In this document: piece by piece, positions 51,173 through 63,907 of the stretch
How the letters are laid out: every line of letters starts with the position of its first letter
How positions within the stretch are numbered: the first letter of the stretch is position 1
NCBI GenBank assembly: GCA_021397835.1
Contig: JAJFZO010000094.1
Location: forward strand, 8,594,001 to 8,658,000
Source of the DNA: Moringa oleifera
Taxonomy: Eukaryota > Streptophyta > Magnoliopsida > Brassicales > Moringaceae
Direction of reading: 5' to 3'
Length of the DNA stretch: 64,000 nucleotides
The notes under the pieces: generated by a model
Database searches by the model: none
The model's input: only the letters and a program-made list of their open reading frames with translations
What the model was told of the DNA's origin: nothing
Position numbers and translations under genes: made by a program

Positions 51173-51854
51173 TTTGCTTAAAGAGAATGCAAAACTAGAA
51201 GAGCTTTTCGTATTGGGAATTGAATGATACGACCCTGCTACCATCGGAGGGCCATGACTTATATAGCTGAGGAGGAAACTCAAAAAAGCGCAAGCAAGAG
51301 CCGTGTATTGGTTGCATAATTTTCTGTAAACGGGACATGCGGGAGCCAAAAGTTTGACCAGTTTATTATATTATTAGAATAGGCTTATCGACACGGTTAA
51401 GGACGAGTTGCTTAGCCGCGTCGTTTACAAAAAAAAAAAAGAGGAAGCTTCCTTTTCTCATAACTATCCTATTTGAGTTTTATTTTTCAGATTTTTATGT
51501 GTAAGATGTCAACCCAAATTCTGCAGCCAATCACATGTAGCCACGTGACTGTCTGTGTCTTGTTGGTGACAATTAATGTAAGAAGAAGCTTTTATCTTCT
51601 TAGAGGCGAAAGTTCAAAGGCCTATAGAAGAAGCCCATGAAGTTGTACGGTAAGCCCTTACGGGCTACGGCCCAAGACTATGATTTGATCGTTTCCCGAG
51701 GCTTGCCTGGAATTTGCCGATGTGGCAGAAAATGATTGGAGACAGGCTAGCACGGAAGCGGACTTCCCCCTGCAAATTAGATTAAAATATCAATCCTCAT
51801 CAACCTCCGGACTGTTAATTCTCAACGCGAAGCACGAAGAGAACCGAGGAGAAC
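51173..51854. promoter_or_regulatory. Bidirectional promoter region of the GEM-like and CYSTM genes
   Basis: 682 bases separate the two divergent start codons. A G-box core CACGTG lies at 51542-51547 in the context CCACGTGAC, which fits an ABRE. ABREs are common upstream of ABA-responsive GEM-like genes, but activity here is inferred. Confidence 0.5.
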
Positions 51855-53671
51855 ATGAGTTACCAGAGAGTTCCCCAAGAACCCTACCCTCCTCCAGGTA
51901 ATTTACTCGAGCTAACTTATCAAAATCTCTTCTCTTATCCTTGACCGTTTGTTTTCTGCTTTGAAATCGAAAATTTGTTGACTACAAGTTTTGATCTTTA
52001 GAATCTGAATTCTGACTTTTGAAGAGTTCTTTGAATTTTGATAGGATACGCATCTCCGTATCCACCACCACCTGGGTATCCATCAGCACCACCACCACCT
52101 GGGTACCCATCAGCACCGCCACCACCACTGCCACCGTACGAGGGATACCCTCCTCCACCTCCACCTCCGGGATATTCCGGTTATCCTCCACCGCCTCCTC
52201 ATCAGCCGTACGAAGGCTACCAAGGGTATTTTGCTTCTGGTCATCCACAGTACCAGCACCACCATCACGAGCATTGCCATTACCAGGATCAATCTGATGG
52301 CTGTTTCTCCTTTTTACGAGGCTGGTATGCTTATTTCTCTCCCTGCTTGTTTTTGTGATCTTGAATTTTCGACTTTTCAATTGATTTTGTGGATATATTT
52401 TGGGTTATATTGGTCTAGAATTTTATGCGCTTGACCCAATTTTCTTGATTGGTACTTGATAATATATTGCAATGTATCAATCATGCTAACTGTGTGCTTT
52501 TTGTATGAGATCATTTTCAAGTAAAATTTATAGCTTTATGTGCTTTTGGCGTACTGATCTTCATTTTTGAAACTGGGTTTTCCGGGAAACTACACTATTG
52601 GCTTATGGTTGGTGCAAAAATTTTTCATTGATTAGAGATCACATAACTGGAAGGGTGAGCAAGTATTGTCCAAGTCCCGTAATATGAAGTATTAGCAATT
52701 TAAAGCTCACTAAAGCAGCTTGCCTGGATCTAAACGTATTGCATGCTCAAAGCAAATGCTTATGATAGTAAATCAAATCCCTGCAAATTGATATATAGGG
52801 AATTATGATTGTGGAGAATGTCTAGTACTTTAAGGATGCTTTGTGACTGGCTTGTCACTCTTAAAGGCAGATGCGAGCATGGTTACTTGGTTGCTTTTGT
52901 CAAGGAGATATCTTCTTGATCAATGCCATTGCTGGAAGTGAGGATGCCTTTTCTTTTTCCTTGTCATCCTCTTGGGGTAGGATTATTGCCAAAGGTTTAT
53001 AGTTATTAATTACGTAAATGCTGTACTAGGGGCTTGCTGGTGGCATTTGGCCTGCCAATGGAGTTTGACCAAGTTGGATATCTTATAAAATCTTAGTTAC
53101 AAGCACAAGGGGCTCTGTAATCATACAATCTTTATGGGTTTGTTGATGATAACGTTCATCAAGTCTTCTTTGTCAAAATTCTTCATGGATTGATGTGGGA
53201 AAATCTTGTTTCTTGCTACTCAAATGAATTTGGTGAATAAAGAAGTGTCGGAGTTATGGGAAAACAACATTCACCTTCACTCTCTGGTGACATGCACATT
53301 ATGATTCAATGTTATTGGGCTTTTTATGGCTTTTTTATAAGCAACTGAACATGCAGTTCCCTTCTGCTAGTTTATATTACTCAACCAAGTCATATATCCT
53401 TTCAACAAAGGTTGTTTTCTATACTTGGTGTGTAGGTTACTCTTTAGTAAGAGTATGAAGCCATCTCTGAGCATTCATTAACATCTGCACCTATCGACAT
53501 TTATAATATTTTTCACTTTCATTTGAAATAGTACAATATGGCTCTTCTTTTAGCCTCTTTTTTGGTCCTCTTCTTTTTGGCATGACAAAATGATTCATTT
53601 CTTCTTCATTATGCAGTTTGGCTGCGCTTTGTTGCTGTTGTTTGTTAGAGGAGTGCTGCTTCTTCCTGTGA
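51855..53671 (+). CDS. Proline/tyrosine-rich CYSTM-type protein (cysteine-rich transmembrane module)
   Basis: Three exons (51855-51897, 52045-52324, 53617-53671) give 378 nt (125 aa). The N-terminal half is built of PPPPGYPSAP-like units rich in Pro, Gly and Tyr. A His-rich stretch (QYQHHHHEHCHYQ) follows. The C-terminal module CFSFLRGCLAALCCCCLLEE is the CYSTM signature: a short hydrophobic segment with clustered cysteines near the C-terminus. Known: CYSTM proteins are small, tail-anchored, probably palmitoylated or disulfide-linked membrane proteins linked to stress tolerance. The last exon, after a 1.3-kb intron, supplies most of the Cys cluster, so intron retention would yield a product without the membrane module. 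Confidence 0.87.
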
Positions 53672-54785
53672 TGCTTGTGCAAAGAAAAGGTTACTCAAAT
53701 CTTTCATTTGTGGTTTTGCATCGAATTGCTACTCATGTGTGGTGAAGCAGAGAAGCTTCTAATGAATTAAAGTCTGTGTTCATGGAGTCTGGCAATTCTT
53801 TCCACATACTTCTTATCTGCCAGTTGAGATATATTTATGGGCTCTGTGCTCATGTAATTGTTGTATGTTATTTAAGGACCTTGCAAGCCAGAGCTACTAT
53901 TATTATTAACAGCTCCCAACGATCTTATTATGTATATACTTTTCTCCCATCTGGGCTCTTGCCTCGGTGAGACAGCTTTAATTTATGCTTGCTGACAACT
54001 GTTTCTTCCCATCTGAGCTCTTGCCTCTATGAGACAACTTTAATGTATGCTTGCTGACAGCCAAGCCATCTCCAGGCTGCAATATGAACCATCATCTCTA
54101 GTGCTCTGCAATTTTTCAGCAAATGCATTAGTTGAGCTTTTTGTTTTGTCTACTGGTTATTAATCGTCTAGAGTGACATTCTGGGGAGATTGCAGAAGTT
54201 GAAATGGATTACAGGCATAAATCCAAAGGATATATTATTTATGATGTTTTTATTAATTTTTAATTTGCTGATCAAAGCTGAAGTGCTCAGTAATACTGCA
54301 TCCTGACATATGACAATGACTCAGCATCTAACTGAAAACCATAGCCGAGGAAAACCATTCCATCCCTGAGAAGCTGATGGGTAAAAGTAGGCTTGGAAGA
54401 GCTAATTTTCCTAAGCAGCCTGGAATCAAGGCAATCAGAAGGAAGCTGAGGAAATGCCAATGTATCACTGACCATCAGACGCCAGGAAAGAATAGACTGC
54501 ACTCATAAATTATTGGCAACAGAAGACTGGCAGTATTTAACTGCTAAATATGAATGGAGGTGGCTCGGGTTAATTTTGCTGCTGATGCCTGCTAATACAC
54601 ATCTATTTATAATAATAGAAAGGATTACAAATGGCAAATCACTTGTGAATCAAACAACATACCATACAACTAAATCACCAGCAACTCTAGAACTCACATA
54701 AAATAAGTTGGTCTAAACAGACTGCAACTACTTAATAACAAGAAACTCATGGCAGAGCTCAAATGACATGCACTCAGGGATGCAC
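53672..54785. other. Convergent 3' region of the CYSTM and AFB2-like genes
   Basis: Holds both 3' ends and a 62-bp tandem repeat. No other gene is supported. Confidence 0.5.
53946..54064. repeat. Tandem duplication, period 62 bp
   Basis: CCCATCTGGGCTCTTGCCTC at 53946 recurs as CCCATCTGAGCTCTTGCCTC at 54008. The units run in register to TATGCTTGCTGACA with a few substitutions. It lies just past the CYSTM stop, possibly in the 3' UTR. Confidence 0.9.
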
Positions 54786-57211
54786 CTACAAAATCCACAC
54801 GAACTCTGGTGCATCTCTCCGAGGCCCTACCAATGTCCGATACAAGTACATCCTATCTACCTTCACTCTATCATCCAGGTTAACTTCCATCTGATCACTT
54901 TCATTTATAATCTCAACATTGAGCCTCGGCATCTTCTTTGCAAGCGTCTTGCAGCCTCCAAAGGTGACTTCACAGGACGACATCCAAAGGGATCGCATTG
55001 TTTCATACTTCCCTACGTCCTCTAGAAGTGCTGCATCACCAAAGGGGCTGTCCCTGATCTCTAGCTTCCGAAGCTTCTTGCACCCATTCAACACATAGAG
55101 CATCCCCTTGTCACCATCCCCAGCAAATGCAACAGAAAGCATTTCAAGTTGCTCAGCATACATTCCAATGTAAAGGAAAACTCGGTCGGTGAGAAGGCCA
55201 GTAAGCGACAATCGTCTGAGGCCCTTGCATGACTGAACAATTGCCCCAAAACCTTCATCAAGTGGCTGCAAGGTCACATGGTCAGGTTTTGTAGGGTCAA
55301 GGATGCACAACCTAAAGCGTGTAAAATTGGGGCAGTTCTTGGCTACAGTTATAAGGGCAGCATTGGTCATCTGCTGACAGAAGTAGAGTATAGAATTAAG
55401 CTTAGGACAACCAGCAGATATGGCAACCAGACCTTCCTCTGTCACAGCGGCATTGCCTACCCCATATGGATCAGATGGGAAAACCCTTAGTTCCTGCAGT
55501 TCTTTACAAGTGGAAGCTACAATTCTAAGTCCTTTGTCTCCAATGCAATCCAGAATCTGTACAAGTTAGGTCAACTATCATCATCCATTGTATTTTAGGG
55601 GGGAAAAAAATTGTTCAAATTGTGTAAACAGGACAGTCAATCATACCCATAAGCGCTGAAGTTTCTTGCAGTGCTGAAGCAGCTTTATAAGCTCATCACC
55701 AGGAATCCCAGGAGCATAGCTCAGATTGAGGGAGGTCAAGTTAGGGCAAACAGGATGAACTGCTGCCAGGCAACGAGGAGCAACCTCCAAAAACCCAGAC
55801 AAACTCCTGATAGAGTTGCATTTCTGAATGGCAATCCTCAATTTCGAATATGTTTCAGAAGTCGGATCATGTACATAAGAACCTGTACCTAAATCCACAA
55901 GTTGAGGCGCTCTCATCAATATTTTCTGAAGCGTGTCAAGAGGCACTGCTCGGTTTAGCCTCAAGCTCTTGAGGTTAGGAGACCTCGCAACAAGTCTCTC
56001 AAGAGCTGTTAAATTTATTTCTCCTTTGAGGCATGCAAAATTCAAGGAGACAAGAGAAGTGCAACTGTCTGGAAAGCAGCTAAGCCACTGTCCTCTGTGA
56101 TCCTCAACTTCATTCTCTTGCAAGTCCAGCTCCCTAAGATACCTAGAACAGCCAGACAAAGAGAACTAAAAGTTAGACCAACTCCCATCCTGATTGTTAA
56201 AGCACAATTGCACCACGCTCAATCAAAATCAAAGTAACAAACTGATGACACTCAGTTGTAACACTGCATCAAGCAACAAATATGTCTTCACCATCAAGAA
56301 CAAAAGCCGGTTGGAGATGCAACTTGAGAATCAAATACCTGACAAGCTTTACCAATATACTACTTACTTCAACAGCTCTCACAGCCCATTTTGTGCATTC
56401 CATCTTATGGTAGCTAAATAGGTAACTCCACAAAATGCTAAGATGAGATCAAACCTCAGCCATAGCTCCACAAACACTTGCTAGTCCCCATTGATGTTCC
56501 CTCTGACAAAGGGCTTAACAAGGACAACTCGGTGTCCTAAACTAAATGCACTTTTTAACCTCTATAATAATAGTCTATAAGCAAGCATCATTTTACTACT
56601 ACAGCCACAAAGGTAAGTACAGCAGTAATCCAGAGAACTCCAAAACAAGCACATACAAAGCTCAAATGACTACTAAGAAGCCAAGAAACAAAGCAAAGAC
56701 AAAGAAGCTACAGTAACAAAGATTAGACACAAACAACAGAGAATCTTACTCCTGCTTACCTACAATTGGCAGCTATAGCAGCAAGGCCATCAGTGGTGAA
56801 CCCTTCACAGCTAACAAGGACCAAAGACTTGAAATTCGCGAAGGATCGCGAAAGCAGCTCGAGGCTCTCATCTGAGACCACCATCCTCTTCAACCTTAGC
56901 TCCTCTAACCCGACCCTACTCCTTGCTAAAGCTTTGATCCACGGGTAAACGAAACCTCCCCAATCATGAGGAACTAAATTGAAGTCTGCAAAATGGGGCT
57001 TTCCCTTCAGGGTAAGGGATTTGAGACCTGGAAACCTACGGATCAATCTCTCCGGGTTTATGGCGTAGCAGTTCCCTATGAACACCTTCTGCCTGCTGTA
57101 TCTCTCGATCTTGTACCATGACTTGCACACCAAAGACACCGTGTTGCGGTCTCTGTGCGATGTGATGAAATCGAAAACGTGCTCTAGTACCTCGTCCGGG
57201 AAATAATTCAT
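54786..57211 (-). CDS. AFB2: Auxin receptor F-box protein of the TIR1/AFB family (AFB2-type)
   Basis: Three exons (56760-57211, 55647-56142, 54786-55556) give 1719 nt (572 aa), matching AFB2/AFB3 length. The N-terminal F-box ([18 protein letters not shown] to [11 protein letters not shown]) binds the ASK/SKP1 adaptor of the SCF ubiquitin ligase. Eighteen-odd leucine-rich repeats follow, beginning [20 protein letters not shown]. The conserved auxin-pocket segments [11 protein letters not shown] and [16 protein letters not shown] are present, retaining residues equivalent to TIR1 Arg403 and Ser438 (numbering from memory). Known: the receptor binds auxin and Aux/IAA degrons together in the nucleus and triggers their degradation. 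The start lacks the longer N-terminus of AFB4/5. The mRNA carries a miR393 site in exon 3. Confidence 0.95.
54983..55003 (-). promoter_or_regulatory. miR393 target site in the AFB2-like coding sequence
   Basis: The plus strand reads TCCAAAGGGATCGCATTG then TTT, which is the miR393 sequence over its first 18 bases; the mRNA (minus strand) is therefore complementary. It encodes ETMRSLW at about residues 500-507. Known: miR393 cleaves TIR1/AFB2/AFB3 mRNAs at this conserved site and triggers secondary siRNAs. Confidence 0.9.
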
Positions 57212-57872
57212 CTTTCACTTGAACAGCATTCGAACGAGAAAAAAGACAAACCCACAAATTTTCACTAAAAGTTCACAAATTTCCTGGAAAGCTCACAACT
57301 TTCCCGGAAAATGGAGAACCAAAAGCACAACTTTCGGCTAAATCAAACCTTTAAAAACCCCGCAGCAAAGCGAGATCCGAGACCTACATAAAACCCAGAT
57401 CTTCAGCAAAAAAATTGAGATAATTGGACTAGATCTTCCTGAAATATACACCAATGAGACCAGATCTAAAGCTACGAAGGACTAATAGAAAATGATTGTA
57501 GCACAAATGAGAATCATACATGCTTTTCACTTCAGAAAATTAGATCTACTGAGTGCAGAGAAGGTAGAACGAACTCGAATTTTTCAGAGAAAAAAACGAT
57601 TTAAGGAGCGAAAATAAAGGAAGATGTTTTCTCAGTGATCATCTTCAAATCAAATAGTGATGATTACATAGAAGAGAAAACCCAAAAAATGAAAAAGAAC
57701 AGATCAAACATTCATAGATCTGAGAATCTGAAATTTTCCATAAATAGAAACTCCTTAAGAGAATAGAAATCTAATGATCATAATACTGAAATAAGGAAAT
57801 GAAACACAACAGAGAGAGATCACAACAAAGACAGACACCTCTCCATCTCTCTCCCTCCCTCACACACACACA

Positions 57873-57903
<31 letters not shown>

Positions 57904-60900
57904 GCAACGCACTCGTGTTAAGAGTTTTAAGGCGAGGAGCAGCATAACACAGCTCCTGAGGTGCTAGCTAACCATGGTTAGTTCTGCTAGGGGAATTCTT
58001 TTCCTTTTCCACTGCGTAATCTAACGGTTGGTGACGCCTTGATGGAAAGATATAAGGGAATCTTGACCGTTGGTGGCGTAGCATGCATGTGTCCTTATCT
58101 CTGGTTTCGAAGAAAGCTGTCCCTCTGCGGAAGTCTTACCAAAGATACCAGTCATGGAGTGTCAGAGAAATGCCACTGGCTTTCCATGAAATTACACGAA
58201 GCCCCCCTTTATCAGATAAGACCACTTTCCTCGCCACTCGAGCGAGTAACCTTTACCGGCCCAGCATATCATAGAAACCGCCATGTGGGTGCCCAAATAG
58301 AGCGAGTATAAAAATTTCGTATTCTCGGTCGTGGGATTACCTGTCTTCTGGAAATTAACTTTCTCTGTTACAACATTTACTTTTTCCCTCCATTCTGTTG
58401 CTTCTTCGTTCTTTTTTTTTTTTTTAAATCTTTGTGGATAACCGAATGATTGTTTTTTAATGATTAGGAAATTCAGTAAAAGAGGAGAAGAAAATGATTT
58501 TCACAAAATCTTTACCGATTGCTTTAAATGCATGTCCTCAAGCATTTTAATGGCCTACTACATACCCCAAGGCATCATTAAAAACAATATTATCTCTTTA
58601 ATTTAAAATTTTATTATTGAATTAATAATTTACATATTATTGGAAAAAATAAAATCCCTAAATATATATGGTAAAGATCATAACTTTATTTCTTAAAAAA
58701 AAAAATCATCTTTGATCTATAATATATTATGTAAAAATATTAAGAATTTTCATAAATAAGTTTGGTTGAATTTTTGAAAAAATTATAACACATGATAATT
58801 TAATAAAATTAATATATTAAATTAAATTAACAGAAAATTTTTATTCATTTTTGCATTTCATAAAAAAATATCTTGCCTTGGGCAAATTGATTTTACCCTT
58901 TTCTTATTGATGCCAATTTTACTGTTTTCATTTTTTACCCAACAGATTTTACTTGAGACACAATGAAAAAGGGGGGGAAATGGGTTTAACAGATAAAGTT
59001 CTAAAACATAGTTATTACCAAGCTTTATGAATTGTTTCTGTTGCCACTTAAAAAGAGTTTTAAGTACAAAAGATCATGTCTATGGTATAAAAGGAGAGAA
59101 GAGTACAAAAGTATCATGTATAGATTAAAGAAGAAGAATGTATGTTCTTCTTCTTTGGAAATCTCTCTCTCTCTCTCTCATTGTGCTTTTGAAAGAAACA
59201 AAGATCATTTCAATCATTATTCTTTAAGCTCTAAATCAAATGAGGCTTTTGATGCTTAAACACTCATTTCTTGTCGTATTACTCTCATCAATATTCACAA
59301 AAGCTGTGTAATTACCCGAGCCTAATTAGTCGTTTTTTTCCCTTATCTTTTAACTAAATCAACTACTTCATTACTTTATGATTTTTAACTCGACTTTGTT
59401 ATTTCAAGTACTTACTGTTGAAAAAGTTAAATATTATCTCATATTCATATATATATATATATATGGATCAAAATTATGAGTTTATTTTATCTATTTTTAT
59501 ATTATTATTATAAATTATAAAAATATCATTTACATTTTATATTAAAAAACTAACATCAATTTAAATCAATAATTTATATATATATATATATGAAACCCTA
59601 TACCATTTTATTGGAATTTCTATGTAGAAGTTGATTGAACAAGGAATCATGAAATGTTTACAGTAGTCAAGCCTGATATGATAAAGTGAGCATTGCATAC
59701 AAAAGGGGAGATAAAGCTATTGACTTTGATTCTCATAAGATAAAGTTAAAAAGAAAAGCAAGAAGAGGGTATGTCCATTGTCCACTATGCTTAGCAGGGA
59801 GAATTTTTTTTCTGTGGTAAAATCACTATTTAAGGTATTGTAGCAAAGGGTTGATGAAGTTTTTATCATCTTGTGTTTGTGTTTTCCAATCATTTTTCTG
59901 TTTGACTAAATGCCAAGCACTCAATTCCCCACCTTTTCTTTTTCCAATAACTTGTACCTCCCAGGAATAACACAGCAGGCTCTCTCTTCAAGTCAAACTG
60001 GCAAAGCATGAAGGAACCTTGGAATCCTTATCTTGCTTTAGAAATGAAAGTTACGTTTCTCTTTGATGCAAGCACTGGCTTCAATCCTCTGCATTAAAGG
60101 GTATGCAACAAATGATCAATGCCAAGTTAATTTGGGTCATTATGGTTATTTTTCTTAAAGCTTCTCATCAAACCAAGGATAGCCATTTCACCAAATCAGC
60201 ATAAATGCTTGTCATTTTGTTCCGAAGGTTCATCAAATCAAATTTTGTATACCGTCTTGCTTAATTGGTGTAATGGATGCATTGCTCATTCAGAAATCCA
60301 AATCTTGAACTGTTTTGTGCCTGGTTTCTCAATAATGTAAACACCAAGCTTGACTTCACCAGATGCAAGATAAGTTTTTGTCATTGTTACTCTTTTGGTG
60401 ACATTGTTCAAACAGATAGCGGTTGTGTCGCAGTCATGGAGGAACATAACTCTCCCCACTCTGTTTCATGATCAGAATTATCATTTACAGATCCAAAAGA
60501 AACAACAAGAACCATGCACGCTGCATTGTAGCCTCATGAACAGGTTGCTCTTAGGTTTTGGACATTTTGACTGGTAAGTGTGAGAAATATGAGATAAAAC
60601 CATTGAAGGGTGTCCTGCGTGTAACCCAGGCATGGTCGCCTGGTGGTCAAATTTGGCAGACGCAAGTGAATTTTGTCATTTCCTCTGCTATTCTGCATTA
60701 ATTATGCCAAGAAAAGAGCCAGCGTCCCAGTTCCTGCTTCCAGCATGTTCTACTTCCAGGCTTATTTCCTCTACTCGGATATACTATACAATCTGAACAA
60801 CTGATGCACAAACAATCGATTAATTGAGTTACCCTTTTATCAGGGAGAGAAATTGTAAATGGGCCAGTCAAAAAAACATAAAAGTAACTCTCTCTCTCTC

Positions 60901-63900
60901 TCTACCCAACAGCTCCAATCTCTACTTGTACAATGTGATGAAGATGATTAACCTTTTGATGATGGCAAAAGCCTTCTAATTTGAGGAATGTGAAAGTGTG
61001 TGAAAGCTTTGGATTCTCTTGGGTAATATGTTTTTTTCTGATTTGGAGTTGGTAAGCAGCATTTAAAACCCAAAGAATTTAACAAGACTGAGTAGGTATT
61101 AAAGGTTATCCTCCACTTGCTTGATGTAATTCCACAGTGAAAAAAAATCATTAGCTGTTTCCACTTCTCCCCTTTGTGGAGCTCAGGTGTGTCCACTAGG
61201 AAAATCCAATTACCAATAAGTCATGTTTTTTTCTGTCAGATACAAAGAGTTTATGATAACTAATCTTCCCAATGCAGAGAGTAAATGATAAGGTTATTTG
61301 CTCTCAGGAGCAAAACCTAACCTTGGCTTTGCTTTTGCCTGATACTGCCAAACCCCACTCCTCTCCCCCCACCTCTTTTGTCTGATTTGTTGGTTTTATG
61401 TACAAAGTCCTCAGTCTTTTTAGGTCAAATATTACTGTTGCCCAATTGGGTATGTGCCACGTGGAGGTTTTTTAGTGGATTTGTGATGCTAATTTTTCTA
61501 AGTATTTTACCTACTGAGGCTGAATTTGTGTACAAAATGGGCCAATTCCACAATGGAGCATCAAATTGCCATGTGATGGTGGGGCATTCCACCCTTTTTT
61601 GAATTGGATGACTTGTTGATGGCACATGGATTTATTCAATGGCCGAACGTGGGTCACAACTCATGGGAGCTGTGCCTGAGCCATACTTGAGCCAGATGAG
61701 CCTCTTTCCCTGAACTTCAGTCCGGCCCTGGCTTGCTCGCAGCCTTAGCCCATGGCTCAAGAGGGAAGTGCCTTTTCCTCTGCTTGTTTTGATCTCTCTT
61801 ATCTTTTACTAGATATAAAAAGACAATGTGGAAGTGTTGATAGTGATATAGATCTCTTGTATCATAGATTTCATAAAAAGAAAAAAAACGTGACATTAAA
61901 GTCCATTAAGACATGTTAGATCGATTAATTCCAACTAATATGATATTTTTAGATTAATTCACAAAATTCATTCAGCTTAATTTAAATTTGACAGATCACA
62001 AAAATAAAACATTCTCATCAGACTCATTTTATTTTAATTTTTATCATTTCTATGATATTTAATCACTTTTTTATTGTACATAAAAAGTTCCATTTTTTAA
62101 GGTTTCTCTTCATGTGTAAGTGGCTTCTCGTTAGTGGGCATTCCTATATCACCGCTACCTTATCTTCTTATCATTTGAAGTCACAGCAGGGGAAGAAAAA
62201 GAATAAGATCACTGGATGTTAGGGTTTGGTTCGGTCTGATATCTTCCAGATTCGAATATGTTCCACTAGTACTGTTATTATTATCACATCATAAATGACT
62301 CAACTAGTATCCCTCTGTTGCGCCAGCAAAAGCTCTCAATGCCACCAAAATGGTACAATTTCTCAAATTCATTATATAAGTATTATAAGTTAGATATCAT
62401 AGATTCAGACACCCAATTTGAAAAATCAACAACAAAGTCTTCCTTGGCCTCTATAATATTGATATCAATCTTGAAAAATCTATCCTGATTTTACGATCTC
62501 AGATTAAAAGATGATCTGGCAATCACAAAGTCCATTTCCTAGACTTGGTTTTTGGTATTGCCAGAGCTGCTGACAGTCGGCTCCTCTAAGTAGCTGCCAA
62601 AGGATAAGATTTGGCTAACCTCACATTAACTCTATTGTCCAATTAGATTCCAAGGTTTAATGTGAAGAGGGACCTCATGGACGACATGTGCTTTTGTATT
62701 AAATTAAAAAAGTAAAAGGAACGGTGAGTAGTCTGGCAGATTTTGTCTGATATTAGACTAATACCTGCCCAAGTTCAACAACCAGTACGTAATTAAGCAA
62801 CGAATGTTAATGGGGGCACGACGAATAATCCAATGAGAGGGACCTAAGTTGGGATTTCAAAGGGAGTGGTTAGGCCAAAAAGGGTTGGCTAAGCAAAATA
62901 AAATTGTAGACCCACTTGCATATAACTACAAGGAGATAAACATAATTGAAAGCGAGAGGCAAGAAAGATATTCTTTGAAAAAGGGTCATCATCCTTTCCA
63001 TCTTCTTATGCCCCCAATTCATCATTTGCTAGAATTGCAGCCATGTGAAGTACACAAAAGCTTTCGACCCAAAATAACATTATCTAAACGATTTGTTAAA
63101 CCCAACAAATCTCGAGTACCCACGAATTAGAGAGCCTCATTTTGGGGAATTATTGCGTTCAAATGGGAACCAAATTAGGGGCATGATTGATTTCCTATGA
63201 GATTTTGGAGCTGAAACTCAGAAACAGCATGCGGCATCATAGCGCATGGCGACGAGGTGTGGTCCTATGTAATGGCATATATGATGATGTGAATAAGATA
63301 GGGACTTTGTGAGAAAGGGGGAGATGAACTGATGGCGGAAACATAAGATGTCCCTTTTGGTTGTCCCAGATGGACCAAGCCCCACATTCATCTCACAAAG
63401 TGATTCCAAATCAACAAAGGACAAAGGGTTGTGGTCTGCAAATGCAAGAAAGGGAAAAGGGCACAGGGAGAGAGAGCCAACAGGAAAGCGGACCACACCA
63501 AAATTGATTGGTTGTTGTCAACTTTGCTTCTTTTATAAAGAAGAAGAAGAAGAGGAAGAAGGGAGAAAGGCAAACCTACCATATGCACAGCATATCCACT
63601 TATCCACAGTGCTCATGTCAGCTTATATAATTGAAATGAAAATTGCCACACTAGCACCAAAAGGCGATCATAAACAATGGGTTTGCTCAATCGTTTTCAT
63701 ACATCTACCATGTCCTCTTACTAGGAAGAATTTTTAACTACATAGTGAAAAAACCCAAGAGCAAGGGGAAAAAAAGTCTCCTTGGCAAAATTTGTCCGTA
63801 CAGATTAATTTTTTTCCTGAAAACTATGAGAATGATCCCATGTTCTTGAATCGAACAAAAGGAAACATAGGGTAAGCCATAAGGGATGACTATGATAAAC

Positions 63901-63907
63901 TTCTAAC
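57212..63907. other. Gene-poor region upstream of AFB2
   Basis: About 6.7 kb with no gene I can support. 57212-57960 is likely the AFB2 leader and promoter and holds a (CA)n(CT)n run at 57861-57903 (GA-rich in the mRNA sense). 58400-58870 and 59280-59600 are AT-rich, with (AT)n runs near 59447-59464 and 59575-59591. 61640-61760 is GC-richer with repeated GAGCC words but no coding signal. ORFs here are short and lack family features. Confidence 0.5.
57861..57903. repeat. (CA)n-(CT)n compound microsatellite
   Basis: About six CA units, then about twelve CT units, then CA again, 650-690 bases upstream of the AFB2 start codon. Confidence 0.93.

Noticed and set aside
51173..51349. N-terminal extension of the GEM-like protein (in-frame start upstream)
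   Set aside because: The extra ~59 residues are hydrophobic and unlike the family; ATG at 51172 gives a normal GEM-like N-terminus.
62849..63737. ORFs of 93 and 129 codons near the right end
   Set aside because: Low-complexity or Lys/Glu-rich frames over simple sequence such as the GAAGAA run; no splice or domain support.
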